64,000 nt of DNA. Source: Rhodospirillales bacterium URHD0017. Its GTDB lineage: Bacteria > Pseudomonadota > Alphaproteobacteria > Reyranellales > Reyranellaceae. The stretch is taken from contig FODP01000001.1 of NCBI GenBank assembly GCA_900110395.1, forward strand, positions 620,001 through 684,000, in the 5' to 3' direction. The position numbers and the translations under genes are program-made. Of this stretch, positions 7,826-15,866 are shown in pieces (positions within the stretch are counted from its first letter, which is position 1; every line of letters begins with the position of its first letter). Under the pieces are notes generated by a model. It was not told the DNA's origin and did no database searches. It saw nothing but the letters and a program-made list of their open reading frames with translations.

Positions 7826-9040
7826 TCAGTTCTTCTTGATCATCGGGCATTCGCCCTGGTCGAGTGGGCGGAACGCCTCCTCGGCCGACATCTTCGAGAC
7901 CAGCTTGTAGTAGTCGTAGGGGCCCTTGGACTCCGACGGCTTCTTGACCTCGAACAGGTACATGTCGTGCATCTTACGGCCGTCGGCACGGATGTAGCTC
8001 AGGCCGAAGACGGGATCGTCCCACTTGAGCTCCTTGAGCTTGGCCATCACCGCGTCGCTGTTGTCGGTGCCGGCGGCTTTGACGGCGTTGAGGTACTGCA
8101 GCGCCGCGGAATAGAAGCCGGCCTGGATGCTGGTCGGCATCTTGTTGTTGTTCTTCGCGGCAAAGCGCTTGGCGAAGGCGCGGGTCTTGTCGTTGAGGTC
8201 CCAGTAGAACGCTTCCGTCAGGTTCAGTCCCTGGGCGCGCTCCAGCCCGAGCGAATGGACGTCAGAAACGAAGACCAGCAGGCCGGCAAGCTTCTGGCCG
8301 CCCTTGACGATGCCGAACTCCGAGGCCTGCTTGATCGAGTTGATGGTGTCGCCACCGGCATTGGCGAGACCGATGACTTGGGCCTTGGAGGCCTGGGCCT
8401 GCAGGAGGAACGACGAGAAGTCGTTGGTGTTGATCGGATGGCGGACCTCGCCCAGGACCTTGCCGCCAGCCGCGTTCACCACATTGGCGACATCGCGCTG
8501 CAGGGCATAGCCGAAGGCGTAGTCGGCGGTAAGGAAGAACCAGCTCTTGCCGCCGGCCTTGACGACTGCCGAGCCGGTGCCCTTGGCCAATGCGAAGGTG
8601 TCGTAGACCCAGTGCACCGTGTAGGGGTTGCAGAGCTTGCCCGTGATGTCCGACGAGGCCGGATCGGTGGCCAGGTAGACCTTCTTCTTGTCATTGGCCA
8701 CGCGCGAGGTGGCGATCGACGAGGACGAGGCGCCCGAGCCCAGGATCGCGTCGACCCCCTCGGTATCGTACCAGCGGCCAGAGATGGTGGCGGCCACGTC
8801 GGCCTTGTTCTGGACGTCGGCCTGGACCATCTCGATCTTCTTGCCGCCGATCGAGCCGCCGAAATCCTCGATCGCCATCTGCACGGCGATCACCGCACCG
8901 GGGCCGTTGATGTCGGAGTAGAGGCTCGACATGTCGGTGAGCACACCCAGCTTCACCGTGCCGTCGGTCAGTTGTTGTGCCGACGCCGGTGCGGCCAATG
9001 CCGCCGCGGCCAGAGCTGCCACGCAAAACGCACGCTTCAT
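7826..9040 (-). CDS. ABC transporter substrate-binding protein, branched-chain amino acid (LivJ/K) type
   Basis: A periplasmic binding protein of 404 residues with signal peptide MKRAFCVAALAAAALAAPASA. The mature part starts with the type I fold pattern VKLGVLTDMSSLYSDINGPG and continues with GAVIAVQMAIEDFGG and ILGSGASSSSIATSRVAN. It belongs to the Peripla_BP_6 group, whose ligands range from amino acids to aromatic acids and amides. The start is set at 9040 because a GGGAGGGGACC ribosome-binding site precedes it and the signal peptide begins there. No permease or ATPase gene is adjacent; only the BNR protein follows, so it must share membrane components encoded elsewhere. Confidence 0.88.
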   Translation of the reverse strand: MKRAFCVAALAAAALAAPASAQQLTDGTVKLGVLTDMSSLYSDINGPGAVIAVQMAIEDFGGSIGGKKIEMVQADVQNKADVAATISGRWYDTEGVDAILGSGASSSSIATSRVANDKKKVYLATDPASSDITGKLCNPYTVHWVYDTFALAKGTGSAVVKAGGKSWFFLTADYAFGYALQRDVANVVNAAGGKVLGEVRHPINTNDFSSFLLQAQASKAQVIGLANAGGDTINSIKQASEFGIVKGGQKLAGLLVFVSDVHSLGLERAQGLNLTEAFYWDLNDKTRAFAKRFAAKNNNKMPTSIQAGFYSAALQYLNAVKAAGTDNSDAVMAKLKELKWDDPVFGLSYIRADGRKMHDMYLFEVKKPSESKGPYDYYKLVSKMSAEEAFRPLDQGECPMIKKN

Positions 9041-9128
9041 AATGGTCCCCTCCCAGGGCTTTGTTGTTGAGCGAAGCCTAGCAAGGTGCTGGCATGGCCA
9101 ACAAGGCATCGCGGAGGGAACGAAGGAC

Positions 9129-9869
9129 ATGATCGAGAAGATTCTGGATATCCCGACCAAGGATGGGGCGATCGAAACCTTCGTTTGCTGTCCGGAACGG
9201 GGAGGGCCGTATCCGCCCGTGCTGTTCCTGATGGATGCCCCGGGCATCCGCGAGGAGCTCTACGAGATGGCGCGGCGGTTGGCGACGGTGGGCTACTACG
9301 TGCTGTTGCCCAACCTTTATTACCGCGCCGGCAAGGACACCAAGTACGGCCCCGACGTCCTGGAAAAGGGCAGCGCCGAGCAGGCCCGCATGCGGGCGGT
9401 GCGCACCAAGATGACGATTCCGCCGGTGATGGACGACATCGCCGCCCTCATCGCCTTCGCCGATTCCCGGAAGGAGTCGAAGAAGGGACCGGTCGGCACC
9501 CACGGCTATTGCATGAGCGGGCCTTATTCGCTGGCGGCGGCCGCGCGCTTTCCCGACCGCATCGCCGCGGCCGCCTCGTTCTACGGCACCTGGCTGGTGA
9601 GCGACGCCGTCGAGAGTCCGCATCTCACGCTCGGCAAGGCAAAGGGCGAGCTCTATATCTCCTGCGCCGAGCACGACGAGCTGGCGCCGCCGGACATGGT
9701 GAAGGAGCTGAAGAAGCTGTTCGATGCATCAGGTGCGGCTGGCGAACTCGAAGTCCACCCCGGCGTCCACCACGGCTTCGCCTTCCCGGAACGCTGGTGC
9801 TACGACAAGCCGGCTGCCGAGCGGCACTGGGAGCGCCTCATTGCGCTCTATCGGCGTCGGCTGGGGTGA
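9129..9869 (+). CDS. Dienelactone hydrolase family protein
   Basis: Cytoplasmic alpha/beta hydrolase of 246 residues. The nucleophile elbow is GYCMSG with Cys in place of the usual Ser, as in carboxymethylenebutenolidase; the acid lies in SCAEHDELAPPD and the histidine in GVHHGF, giving a Cys-Asp-His triad in the family order. The N-terminus (KDGAIETFVCCP...PPVLFLMDAPGIRE) is typical of bacterial members. The true substrate may be a lactone or ester of aromatic breakdown. The start has a strong GGAGGGAACGAAGGA leader. It is transcribed away from the ABC receptor gene; the 88-base gap holds both promoters. Confidence 0.87.
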   Translation: MIEKILDIPTKDGAIETFVCCPERGGPYPPVLFLMDAPGIREELYEMARRLATVGYYVLLPNLYYRAGKDTKYGPDVLEKGSAEQARMRAVRTKMTIPPVMDDIAALIAFADSRKESKKGPVGTHGYCMSGPYSLAAAARFPDRIAAAASFYGTWLVSDAVESPHLTLGKAKGELYISCAEHDELAPPDMVKELKKLFDASGAAGELEVHPGVHHGFAFPERWCYDKPAAERHWERLIALYRRRLG

Positions 9870-9874
9870 CTCAT

Positions 9875-9894
9875 TGCTGGGAGCGCGCCACTTC
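9875..9894. repeat. Left half of a palindromic repeat interrupted by IS110
   Basis: TGCTGGGAGCGCGCCACTTC is the left arm of the GGGGGCGCGCCACTCC repeat type. Its complementary right arm, ending GCGCTCCCAGCA, lies 650 bases away at 10541-10576, on the other side of the IS110 remnant. Confidence 0.65.
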
Positions 9895-10540
9895 TGCAAC
9901 GGGCCCTGAGAAATCATCCCTCTTGAGGTCTGGTCCTCGCCGGGCACTTGCTTCTGTCCGTGGTCGGCGCTGGGCCGCCACATGATGAGATTCGTAGGAA
10001 CCAGGTCGGTCCATCTCTGTGGCGCAGTCACCATGTTCCGGGTGCTGCTGCGCGCTTCTCGGCCTGACCTGATCATCGTCCCGGCGACGAGACCTCGCCT
10101 CGAGCGGTTGATGGTGGGCCCGCCCGATCTGTAGAACGCCTCCTTGGTGTCAGGCTGCGGCGGGGCCAACAGCTCTGGTTGCGTCGAACGGCTTCCAGTC
10201 CATCCACCTGCGATGCAGGATGACGGCCAGCTTGCGCGGCCAAGGCGACCTTGGACTTCTTGTTCCCGGCCCGCTTGGCGATGGCGAGCGCCCAGCCGCC
10301 ACCCAATCAACCCCTCAGGCTCGCGGGCAACCTTGTCCTTGCGCACGATCAGACGCTGCTCATCAACCACGCAGATGGTGGCGCTTTCCAAAGACACGTC
10401 GATTCCGGCATAGTACTTCACGGTCGTCCCTTCTCTGATGCTTGGAGCAGGCGAAAGCCCGACTCCGTTCACACAATCACTGTGAGGGACGACCACTCCT
10501 TACGCCATCGGCGCCCGGCCCGTTACACCATCTCCGTAGC
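9895..10540 (-). mobile_element. Internally deleted IS110-family insertion sequence
   Basis: This is the only stretch over 300 bases without an intact gene. It contains the two ends of an IS110 element: about 120 bases upstream of a GTG start at 10421, a coding remnant (10150-10421), and about 250 bases downstream with no recognisable gene. In active IS110 elements the upstream segment encodes the bridge RNA; whether a usable remnant persists here cannot be told by eye. The element lies between the two half-arms of a palindromic repeat, consistent with IS110 elements known to target REP-like sequences. It cannot transpose by itself. Confidence 0.7.
10150..10421 (-). pseudogene. IS110 transposase remnant
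   Basis: The first 41 codons read VKYYAGIDVSLESATICVVD...KVAREPEGLIGW, the RuvC-like DEDD N-terminus of IS110 transposases including the first Asp (GIDVS). The frame then shifts into the extreme C-terminal segment ALAIAKRAGNKKSKVALA and, after another one-base shift, RKLAVILHRRWMDWKPFDA, ending in a TGA at 10150. Roughly 300 residues, including most of the catalytic core and the Ser-containing domain, are missing. The two joined pieces are in the correct order and strand, so an internal deletion is the simplest explanation. Confidence 0.8.
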
Positions 10541-10576
10541 GCGTCATGAGCGGCACGGAGTGCCGCGCTCCCAGCA
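10541..10576. repeat. Right half of the interrupted palindromic repeat
   Basis: The segment contains GGCACGGAGTGCCGCGCTC and ends CCCAGCA, complementary to TGCTGGGAGCGCG at 9875. Together the halves would form one of the intergenic palindromes seen at other junctions in the window. Confidence 0.6.
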
Positions 10577-10580
10577 AAGA

Positions 10581-11678
10581 CTACGGCGCCCGGTTCGGCT
10601 TGAACTTCTGCACGCGCTTTCCGTTGTCGACTTCGCCCGTGTAGATGTTGCCCCTGGAATCGACGGCGATGCTGTGGACCCAGTGGAAGTTGCCGGCGTT
10701 GCGGCCCGAGCGGCCGAAGCCGCCGACCACCTTGCCGTCGCTGCGCTGCAGGATGCGCAGAAGGTTGTTCTCGCCGTCGATGTTGAACAGCCAGGTCTGG
10801 TTGGCGTCGGGCCAGAAGTTCAGGTCCCACACCGCGCCGGCGCCGAGCGTGCTCTTGTCGTAAAACCACTCGGTGACGAAGGTGCCGTCCTTCTTGAAGA
10901 CCTGGATGCGGTTGTTGGTGCGGTCGCAGACATAGACATGGCCGTCCTTCGACGGCTTGGCGCAGTGCACCGGGTTGGCGAACTGCTGCGACGGTGCTGC
11001 GGCCGGATCGTAGGCTGCCTGCTTGTCGTCGTTGGGCTTGTTGCCGTAGGCGCCCCAGTAGCGCTTGAAGGCGCCGGTCTCCGAATCGAACACGATGACG
11101 CGGCGGTTGCCGTAGCCGTCGGCCACGAACACCTCCTTGGCGTCGTTGTCGACCTGGATGTCGGCCGGCCGGCCGAGCAGGGTGGTGTCGTTGCTGCCGC
11201 CGGTGGGCCCGAGCTTGCCGATGGTCAGCACCGGCTTGCCGTCCTTGGTGTACTTGAACATGGCGCTGTCGTTGGCGTTGTTGCCGGCGATCCAGACGAA
11301 ACCGGCCTTGTCGACATGGATGCCGTGCTCGTTGGCCACCCACGGCGTGGTCTGCGGGAATCCCCAGCCCTGGATGAAGGTGCCGTCGGCGTCGAACTCC
11401 ATGACCGACGGGGCCGGAGCGCAGCACTTGTTGCGCGGCGGCGTCAAGGTTGCGCCTTTCTCGTCGTCGGTGAGAGAGCGCGGCCGCTGCAGCAGCCAGA
11501 CGTGATCGTCAGGTCCGACGGCGACGCTTGCCACCTGCCCAAGCAACCAGTTGTTGGGCAGCGGCTTGGGCCAGAACGGATCGACCTGGAACTGCGGCGG
11601 ATCGGCGGCGATGGAGGGCGAGGAGAACGCGACAGCACTCATCAGGGCGGCCAATGCGCCCCATACGCCACGCTTCAT
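10581..11678 (-). CDS. Secreted NHL-type six-bladed beta-propeller protein
   Basis: A 365-residue protein with a signal peptide (MKRGVWGALAALMSAVAFSSPSIA). It then shows repeated propeller strands such as SVAVGPDDHVWLL, GIHVDKAGFVWIAGN, PADIQVDNDAKEVFVADGYGNRRVIVFD, GHVYVCDRTNNRIQVFKKDG and SIAVDSRGNIYTGEVDNGKRVQKF. This is the NHL/peptidyl-alpha-hydroxyglycine lyase-like propeller found in many bacterial exported proteins annotated only as hypothetical. The catalytic activity is unproven. It is the third gene of a minus-strand run after GST and VOC genes, suggesting a shared role. Confidence 0.82.
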   Translation of the reverse strand: MKRGVWGALAALMSAVAFSSPSIAADPPQFQVDPFWPKPLPNNWLLGQVASVAVGPDDHVWLLQRPRSLTDDEKGATLTPPRNKCCAPAPSVMEFDADGTFIQGWGFPQTTPWVANEHGIHVDKAGFVWIAGNNANDSAMFKYTKDGKPVLTIGKLGPTGGSNDTTLLGRPADIQVDNDAKEVFVADGYGNRRVIVFDSETGAFKRYWGAYGNKPNDDKQAAYDPAAAPSQQFANPVHCAKPSKDGHVYVCDRTNNRIQVFKKDGTFVTEWFYDKSTLGAGAVWDLNFWPDANQTWLFNIDGENNLLRILQRSDGKVVGGFGRSGRNAGNFHWVHSIAVDSRGNIYTGEVDNGKRVQKFKPNRAP

Positions 11679-11701
11679 CGTTTCCTCCGTCTTATCTGTC
11701 G

Positions 11702-12202
11702 TTACGCGGCCTTTGCCGTGCCCTTGCCCGCCTGCCAGCCGTTCAGGATGTCGCGCGCATGGTTCTGCTTGGGATCCATGTCGCGTTCCATGCCCGGCAC
11801 CTTGGCCGTCAGCTCGATGACATAGCCGTTGGGATCGCGAAAGTAGATCGACCGGATGAACTTGTGGTCGCTCACGCCGCGTACTTCGCGGTTCTCCGCC
11901 TTACCCTTGGCGAACATCTTGTCCAGCGCATCGGGCTCGACCTCGAGCGCGATGTGCAGGTCGAAGTCGTGCTGCTCCTTGAACTCGAACGGCATGTCGG
12001 GCGCCTCGAAGAAGGCGAGGCACGAGCCGTCGTCGAGCTGGAAGAAGGAGTGCAGCACGCCGGCGCCGGTCTTGCGGCCGGTCTGGGTGGTCTCGATCTT
12101 GAAGGCGTTGACCAGCGGCAGGCCGAGGAAGTCCTCGTAGAACTTCCTCGTCTCCTCCGAATCGCGGCAGCGATAGGCGTTGTGGTGCAGACCCTTGATC
12201 AT
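11702..12202 (-). CDS. VOC-family (glyoxalase/extradiol dioxygenase-like) protein
   Basis: A 166-residue protein of the vicinal oxygen chelate fold. It opens with MIKGLHHNAYRCRDSEETRK, where the first His is a likely metal ligand, and ends with YFRDPNGYVIELTAK, the DPxGxxxE motif that supplies the final Glu ligand. FDLHIALEV supplies a probable middle His. Possible activities include glyoxalase, lactoyl-type lyase or ring-cleaving dioxygenase. The ATG at 12202 is chosen because VOC homology starts there and a short gap separates it from the upstream GST gene on the same strand. Confidence 0.85.
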   Translation of the reverse strand: MIKGLHHNAYRCRDSEETRKFYEDFLGLPLVNAFKIETTQTGRKTGAGVLHSFFQLDDGSCLAFFEAPDMPFEFKEQHDFDLHIALEVEPDALDKMFAKGKAENREVRGVSDHKFIRSIYFRDPNGYVIELTAKVPGMERDMDPKQNHARDILNGWQAGKGTAKAA

Positions 12203-12216
12203 CGCGTACTCCTCAA

Positions 12217-12891
12217 TCAGGTGATGGCCTGCCAGGGCTGCCCCTTGGTCGAGGCGCAGAAGCCGTTGAAGGTTTCGTAGACCTTGGCGTAGTTCGGCCC
12301 GGCCTTGAAGGTGTCGAGCCAGCGCTTGATGTTGGGATAGGCCGAGAAATCGCAATGGACAAGCTCGCCCGCCGTGGTGATGGCGGCGCCGAAATAGTCG
12401 GCGACCGTGAGCTGGTTACCACATAGGTACTTGTTCGATCCGATGTAGTGATCGTTCAGGATCTGCAGCCAGATCTTCGACTTCTCCTTGCCGTAGGCGA
12501 CCACGGCCTCCTGCACCTTGGCGTCCTCGCGCTTGAGGTGCGGGAAGAGCTGCGGATAGATCAGGCCGTAGCCCCAGTCGCGATAGAAGTTGGAGTTGAA
12601 CCAATCCATCACCTCGTTCACGCGGGCGCGCTGCTTGAGGTCTTTCGGGAAAGTCGGCGAATCGATCTTCTCCGCGAGGTAGCGCAGGATCGCCGCACTC
12701 TCGGTCAGGCGGAAGTCGCCGTCCTCGAGCATCGGAATCAGGTGGTTGGGATTGATCTTGCTGTAGGCCGGCTCGTAGTGCGCGCCTTTCAGGATATCGA
12801 CCACTTCCATGTCGCACTTGATGTTGTTGTCGGCGATGAACTGCATCACCGGCCGGCTGGTCGTGGAAACGGGGTGCATGTAGAGCTTCAT
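12217..12891 (-). CDS. Glutathione S-transferase family protein
   Basis: A 224-residue cytosolic protein. An N-terminal thioredoxin-like domain (MKLYMHPVSTTSRPVMQFI, cis-Pro in HLIPMLEDG and the glutathione-gamma-Glu site LTESAAILRYLA at about 63-74) is followed by an all-helical domain (from about 85) ending with LTVADYFGAAITTAGEL, the conserved N-capping box region of GSTs. The Ser/Thr cluster near residue 9-11 suggests a theta-like class. Glutathione is the expected cofactor; the electrophile is unknown. It is the first gene of a GST-VOC-NHL propeller operon, which hints at detoxification or a glutathione-dependent degradation step. Confidence 0.88.
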   Translation of the reverse strand: MKLYMHPVSTTSRPVMQFIADNNIKCDMEVVDILKGAHYEPAYSKINPNHLIPMLEDGDFRLTESAAILRYLAEKIDSPTFPKDLKQRARVNEVMDWFNSNFYRDWGYGLIYPQLFPHLKREDAKVQEAVVAYGKEKSKIWLQILNDHYIGSNKYLCGNQLTVADYFGAAITTAGELVHCDFSAYPNIKRWLDTFKAGPNYAKVYETFNGFCASTKGQPWQAIT

Positions 12892-12977
12892 GAAACCCTC
12901 CCTTGGCTGTCACAGTTGCGAGGCTCCGGTTAGTCTAGTCCGCTTCGGTTACCAAATCACTTTGCACGGAGGTTCCC

Positions 12978-13304
12978 ATGATCATCGTAACCACTGAGAA
13001 CATTGCCGGGCACCGAACGGTAACCACCCTGGGCCAGGTCTTCGGCGTGGTCGTGCGAAGCCGCGGCCTCGGCGGCAACATCATGGCCGGCCTGCGCTCG
13101 ATCGTCGGCGGCGAGATCAACGAGTACACCCAGATGCTGGAGGAGGCGCGCCGCCACGCCATCGATCGCATGGTGGCCAATGCGACGGCCATGGGCGCCA
13201 ATGCCATCCTGATGATGCGCTTCGATTCTTCGGAGATCGGCCAGACCATGAGCGAGATCGTGGCCTACGGCACCGCCGCGGTCATCGAGCCAGCGAAGAG
13301 CTGA
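12978..13304 (+). CDS. YbjQ/UPF0145 family protein
   Basis: A 108-residue protein of the YbjQ family: opening MIIVTTENIAGHRTVTTLGQVFGV, central GLRSIVGGEINEYTQML with the characteristic GGE-x3-YT, then EARRHAIDRMVANATAMGANAILMMRFDSSEI and a terminal AYGTAAVI strand. Family members form pentameric or higher rings of unknown biochemical role. The start is preceded by GGAGGTTCCC, a strong ribosome site. A small membrane protein follows after two bases, so the two are translationally linked. Confidence 0.92.
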   Translation: MIIVTTENIAGHRTVTTLGQVFGVVVRSRGLGGNIMAGLRSIVGGEINEYTQMLEEARRHAIDRMVANATAMGANAILMMRFDSSEIGQTMSEIVAYGTAAVIEPAKS

Positions 13305-13306
13305 GC

Positions 13307-13606
13307 GTGCTGCGTACCGCCGTCCTGGCCGTGGGCATGCTGATGCTGGCGGCGGGGATCATCGTCGCCGGCCTCAGCCTGCCGGGCGCGCTGTGGCTCT
13401 TGATCGCGGGCGGTGTGATCACCGCCGGCACGCTGCTCGAGCGGGCGGTCTACAAGCCATTGCTGCGCGAAAAGCCGGGCGCGGGCTGGGTCAAAACTGC
13501 AGAGCGCTTCATCGATCCCGACACTGGTCAGCCAGTCGACGTCTTCTACAATCCCGCCACCGGCGAGCGGCAGTACGTGTCGCAGGAGCCGCAGAAAAAG
13601 GCGTAG
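13307..13606 (+). CDS. Small membrane protein of unknown function
   Basis: A 99-residue protein starting at a GTG two bases after the ybjQ-like stop. Two hydrophobic helices occupy about residues 4-23 (LAVGMLMLAAGIIVAGL) and 26-44 (GALWLLIAGGVITAGTLLE), joined by a tight turn. The soluble tail includes WVKTAERFIDPDTGQPVDVFYNPATGERQYV, which looks like a small Asp/Pro/Tyr-rich beta hairpin. The tandem arrangement with the YbjQ homologue suggests a membrane anchor for it, which is inference. I do not recognise a named family. Confidence 0.75.
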   Translation: MLRTAVLAVGMLMLAAGIIVAGLSLPGALWLLIAGGVITAGTLLERAVYKPLLREKPGAGWVKTAERFIDPDTGQPVDVFYNPATGERQYVSQEPQKKA

Positions 13607-13616
13607 GGAGGACAGG

Positions 13617-14570
13617 ATGAGACTGCTCGGCTGGCTGGCCGCGATCGCGGCGGCAGGCGCATTGCCGGCATCGGCGCAGGACTACCCTTCCAAGCCCATC
13701 CGCATCATCGCCCCGTTCGGGCCAGGCACCGCCACCGACACCGTGGCGCGCGTGATCGGCAACGAGATCGGCAAGCTCACCGGCCAGGCCGTGGTGATCG
13801 ACAACAAGCCCGGCGCCGAAGGCCAGATCGGCGCCCAGGCCGCCGCGACCGCCGCACCCGACGGCCACACCGTGTTCATCACCACCCAGACGACGCAGGC
13901 CATCAACCCGCACGTCTACAAGTCGCTGACCTACGACCCGGTGAAGAATTTCACGCCGGTCTGCGGCATCACGTTGGGCGCGCAGATCGTCATGGTGAAG
14001 AACGAGCTGCCGGTGAAGACGGTGGCCGAGTTCATCGCGCTGGCGAAGAAGGAGCCGGGCAAGCTCTCCTTCGGGAGCGGCAACGGTTCCAGCCGCGGCG
14101 GCGCCGAGCTGTTCCGCGTCATGGCCAAGATCGATCTTCTGGGCGTACCCTACAAATCGCAGCCCCAGGCCGTCAGCGACCTTCTGGGTAGCCGCCTCGA
14201 CATCATCTTCTCGGACTTCACCGCAGGCCTGCCGGCCGTGCTCGACGGCCGCGCACGCGGCATCGCCGTCACCAGCAAGAAGCCGATCCCGGGGCTGGAG
14301 CAGTTCCCGACGGTCGATTCGACGGTGCCCGGCTTCGAGATGTGGGCGTGGACGGCCGCTTACGTGCCGGCCGGCACGCCGCGGCCCATCGTCGACAAGC
14401 TCAACGCGCTGGTCCGCGAGGCGATGAAGTCGGAAGGTTATCTGACGCTCACACGGACGACTTACGGCATCCCGTTCCCCGGCACGCCCGAGGAGCTCGC
14501 GGCCTTCCAGGCCAGCGAGACCAAGAAGTGGGGCGAGATTGTCACTGTCGCGGGAATGAAGGAGCCGTAG
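13617..14570 (+). CDS. Tripartite tricarboxylate transporter (Bug-family) substrate-binding protein
   Basis: A 317-residue periplasmic receptor with signal peptide MRLLGWLAAIAAAGALPASA. The mature N-terminus DYPSKPIRIIAPFGPGTATDTVAR followed by QAVVIDNKPGAEGQIGA is diagnostic of the Bug/TctC family. The later NSSRGGAELF-type segment (reads GNGSSRGGAELF) and PYKSQPQAVSDLLG complete the pattern. Such receptors bind carboxylates and work with TctA/TctB, absent here; large numbers of orphan Bug genes are typical of certain Alpha- and Betaproteobacteria. It follows the two small genes on the same strand by 10 bases, with a GGGAGGACAGG leader. Confidence 0.92.
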   Translation: MRLLGWLAAIAAAGALPASAQDYPSKPIRIIAPFGPGTATDTVARVIGNEIGKLTGQAVVIDNKPGAEGQIGAQAAATAAPDGHTVFITTQTTQAINPHVYKSLTYDPVKNFTPVCGITLGAQIVMVKNELPVKTVAEFIALAKKEPGKLSFGSGNGSSRGGAELFRVMAKIDLLGVPYKSQPQAVSDLLGSRLDIIFSDFTAGLPAVLDGRARGIAVTSKKPIPGLEQFPTVDSTVPGFEMWAWTAAYVPAGTPRPIVDKLNALVREAMKSEGYLTLTRTTYGIPFPGTPEELAAFQASETKKWGEIVTVAGMKEP

Positions 14571-14645
14571 CTGGGGCCGCGCCACTCCAGTGGCGCGTCT
14601 TTGCTGGCACCACTACTGACGCGCGACTGGAGTCGCGCGCCCCCG
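14571..14645. repeat. Compound palindromic repeat, GGCGCGCCACTCC type
   Basis: Two small palindromes, GCGCCACTCCAGTGGCGC and GCGCGACTGGAGTCGCGC, are separated by a short spacer. The outer ends (CTGGGGCCGCGCCACTCC versus GGAGTCGCGCGCCCCCGG) also pair. It lies between the converging Bug-receptor and MFS genes, so may act as a two-way terminator, but has no T-tract. Confidence 0.8.
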
Positions 14646-15815
14646 GCGAGCCGCGGCGAGTTGCCAGGCGGCCGATACCAGCACGCAGGCCGCGACGCCC
14701 CAGAACGCCGCGCGATAGCTGACGACCGAGGCGATCAGCGCAAACAGCGGTGGCCCGAATACGGCACCTGAGAAGGCGAGGGCGGTCTGGACCGCCGCCA
14801 CGGCGGCCGTCTCGCCGGGCGGCGAGAGATGGGCGAACTGGGCCTGCGACGTGCCGTTCCAGCTGATGACGACCGAGCCGTAGCCGACGACGACCAGGGC
14901 GATCAGCCAGAACGGCGTGTCGGCCTCCAAAAGGCCGATGGCGACGCAGCCCAGGGTCATCGCTATGCCGGTCCAGCCCAGCACCACCATGCGCGGGATG
15001 CGGTCGCCGATCGCACCGCTCACCAGCCGCATGCCCGTCCCGGCGAGCTGCGAGATCGACAGCAGGAGGCCAGCGCGGGCGATGCTGAGATCGCAATGCT
15101 CGTAGAGATAGGTGACCAGATAGAAAGTGAAGGTGTGCTGGGCGATGACATAGACGAAGGCTGACCAGCCGAGCACGCGCAGCTGGGCGTGGCCCAGCAC
15201 GAAGCGGATCGAGCGCCAGATGCCGATCGACGGCGCGCTGGAGGCAACCGCGACATCGATGCGCGAGCGCAACAATTCGACGAACAGGATCGCGGCAAGG
15301 GCCATCGCGGCGGCAACCAGACTGGCGCCGCGCCAGCCGAAATGCGTCAGCAGGAAAGGGAAGACGACGCCGGCGAGGGCGAAGCCGATGGGCACACCGG
15401 TCTGCTTGATCGAGAATACGATGCCGAACCATTGGCGCGGCACGCGCTGGGCCAGCACATGTGCCGAGGCGGGATTGATCGGCCCTTGCGCGGCGCCGAT
15501 GAACATCACGGCGATCACGGTCGCCGCGACCAAGGCCAGGGCATTGAAGGCAAGCCCGATGGCTGCCATCAGCAACGCCATCTGGCAGATCCGCACCGCG
15601 CCCAGCCGCACGATCGGCCCGGCCGCGAACAGGGCCAGGACGGCGGCGACGGCGTAGATGATGGCCGTGAAGATGCCGACCAGCTTGGGGTCGATCGCGA
15701 GATCCTTCGCGACCGCCGGCATCATGACGCCGAGCGCCAGCACGCAGAGCGAGATCATCGCCTGGATGGCCAGCATGGTGGCCACCGGGACGATGGCGCT
15801 CCTCACAGCGCGCAC
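14613..15815 (-). CDS. Major facilitator superfamily transporter
   Basis: A 400-residue inner-membrane carrier with about 12 hydrophobic segments. It starts MRAVRSAIVPVATMLAIQAMIS and shows MFS features such as GPIVRLGAVRICQ (loop 2-3 region) and GAAQGPINPASAHVLAQRVPRQW, and second-half repeat motifs GMRLVSGAIGDRIPR. The substrate is not evident; carriers of this size commonly move organic acids. It is the last gene of the minus-strand cluster of CoA-linked enzymes, downstream of the CoA-ester lyase by about 50 bases, so uptake of the acid handled by that cluster is a reasonable inference. Its 3' end runs into the adjacent palindromic repeat: the final codons lie inside it. Confidence 0.88.
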   Translation of the reverse strand: MRAVRSAIVPVATMLAIQAMISLCVLALGVMMPAVAKDLAIDPKLVGIFTAIIYAVAAVLALFAAGPIVRLGAVRICQMALLMAAIGLAFNALALVAATVIAVMFIGAAQGPINPASAHVLAQRVPRQWFGIVFSIKQTGVPIGFALAGVVFPFLLTHFGWRGASLVAAAMALAAILFVELLRSRIDVAVASSAPSIGIWRSIRFVLGHAQLRVLGWSAFVYVIAQHTFTFYLVTYLYEHCDLSIARAGLLLSISQLAGTGMRLVSGAIGDRIPRMVVLGWTGIAMTLGCVAIGLLEADTPFWLIALVVVGYGSVVISWNGTSQAQFAHLSPPGETAAVAAVQTALAFSGAVFGPPLFALIASVVSYRAAFWGVAACVLVSAAWQLAAARRGRATPVARQ

Positions 15816-15866
15816 ACCGAGACGCTCGCCTGCGGCGTGCTCCTCAGGATGAGGCTTTGCACTGGC

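Noticed and set aside
6782-9070. A 762-codon plus-strand frame spanning the propeller and receptor genes
   Set aside because: Spans two well-supported genes on the other strand and has no recognisable motif.
9729-10496. A 255-codon minus-strand frame as an intact IS110 transposase gene
   Set aside because: Only the first 41 codons after the GTG at 10421 match; the rest is frameshifted and missing the middle of the protein, so it is a remnant.
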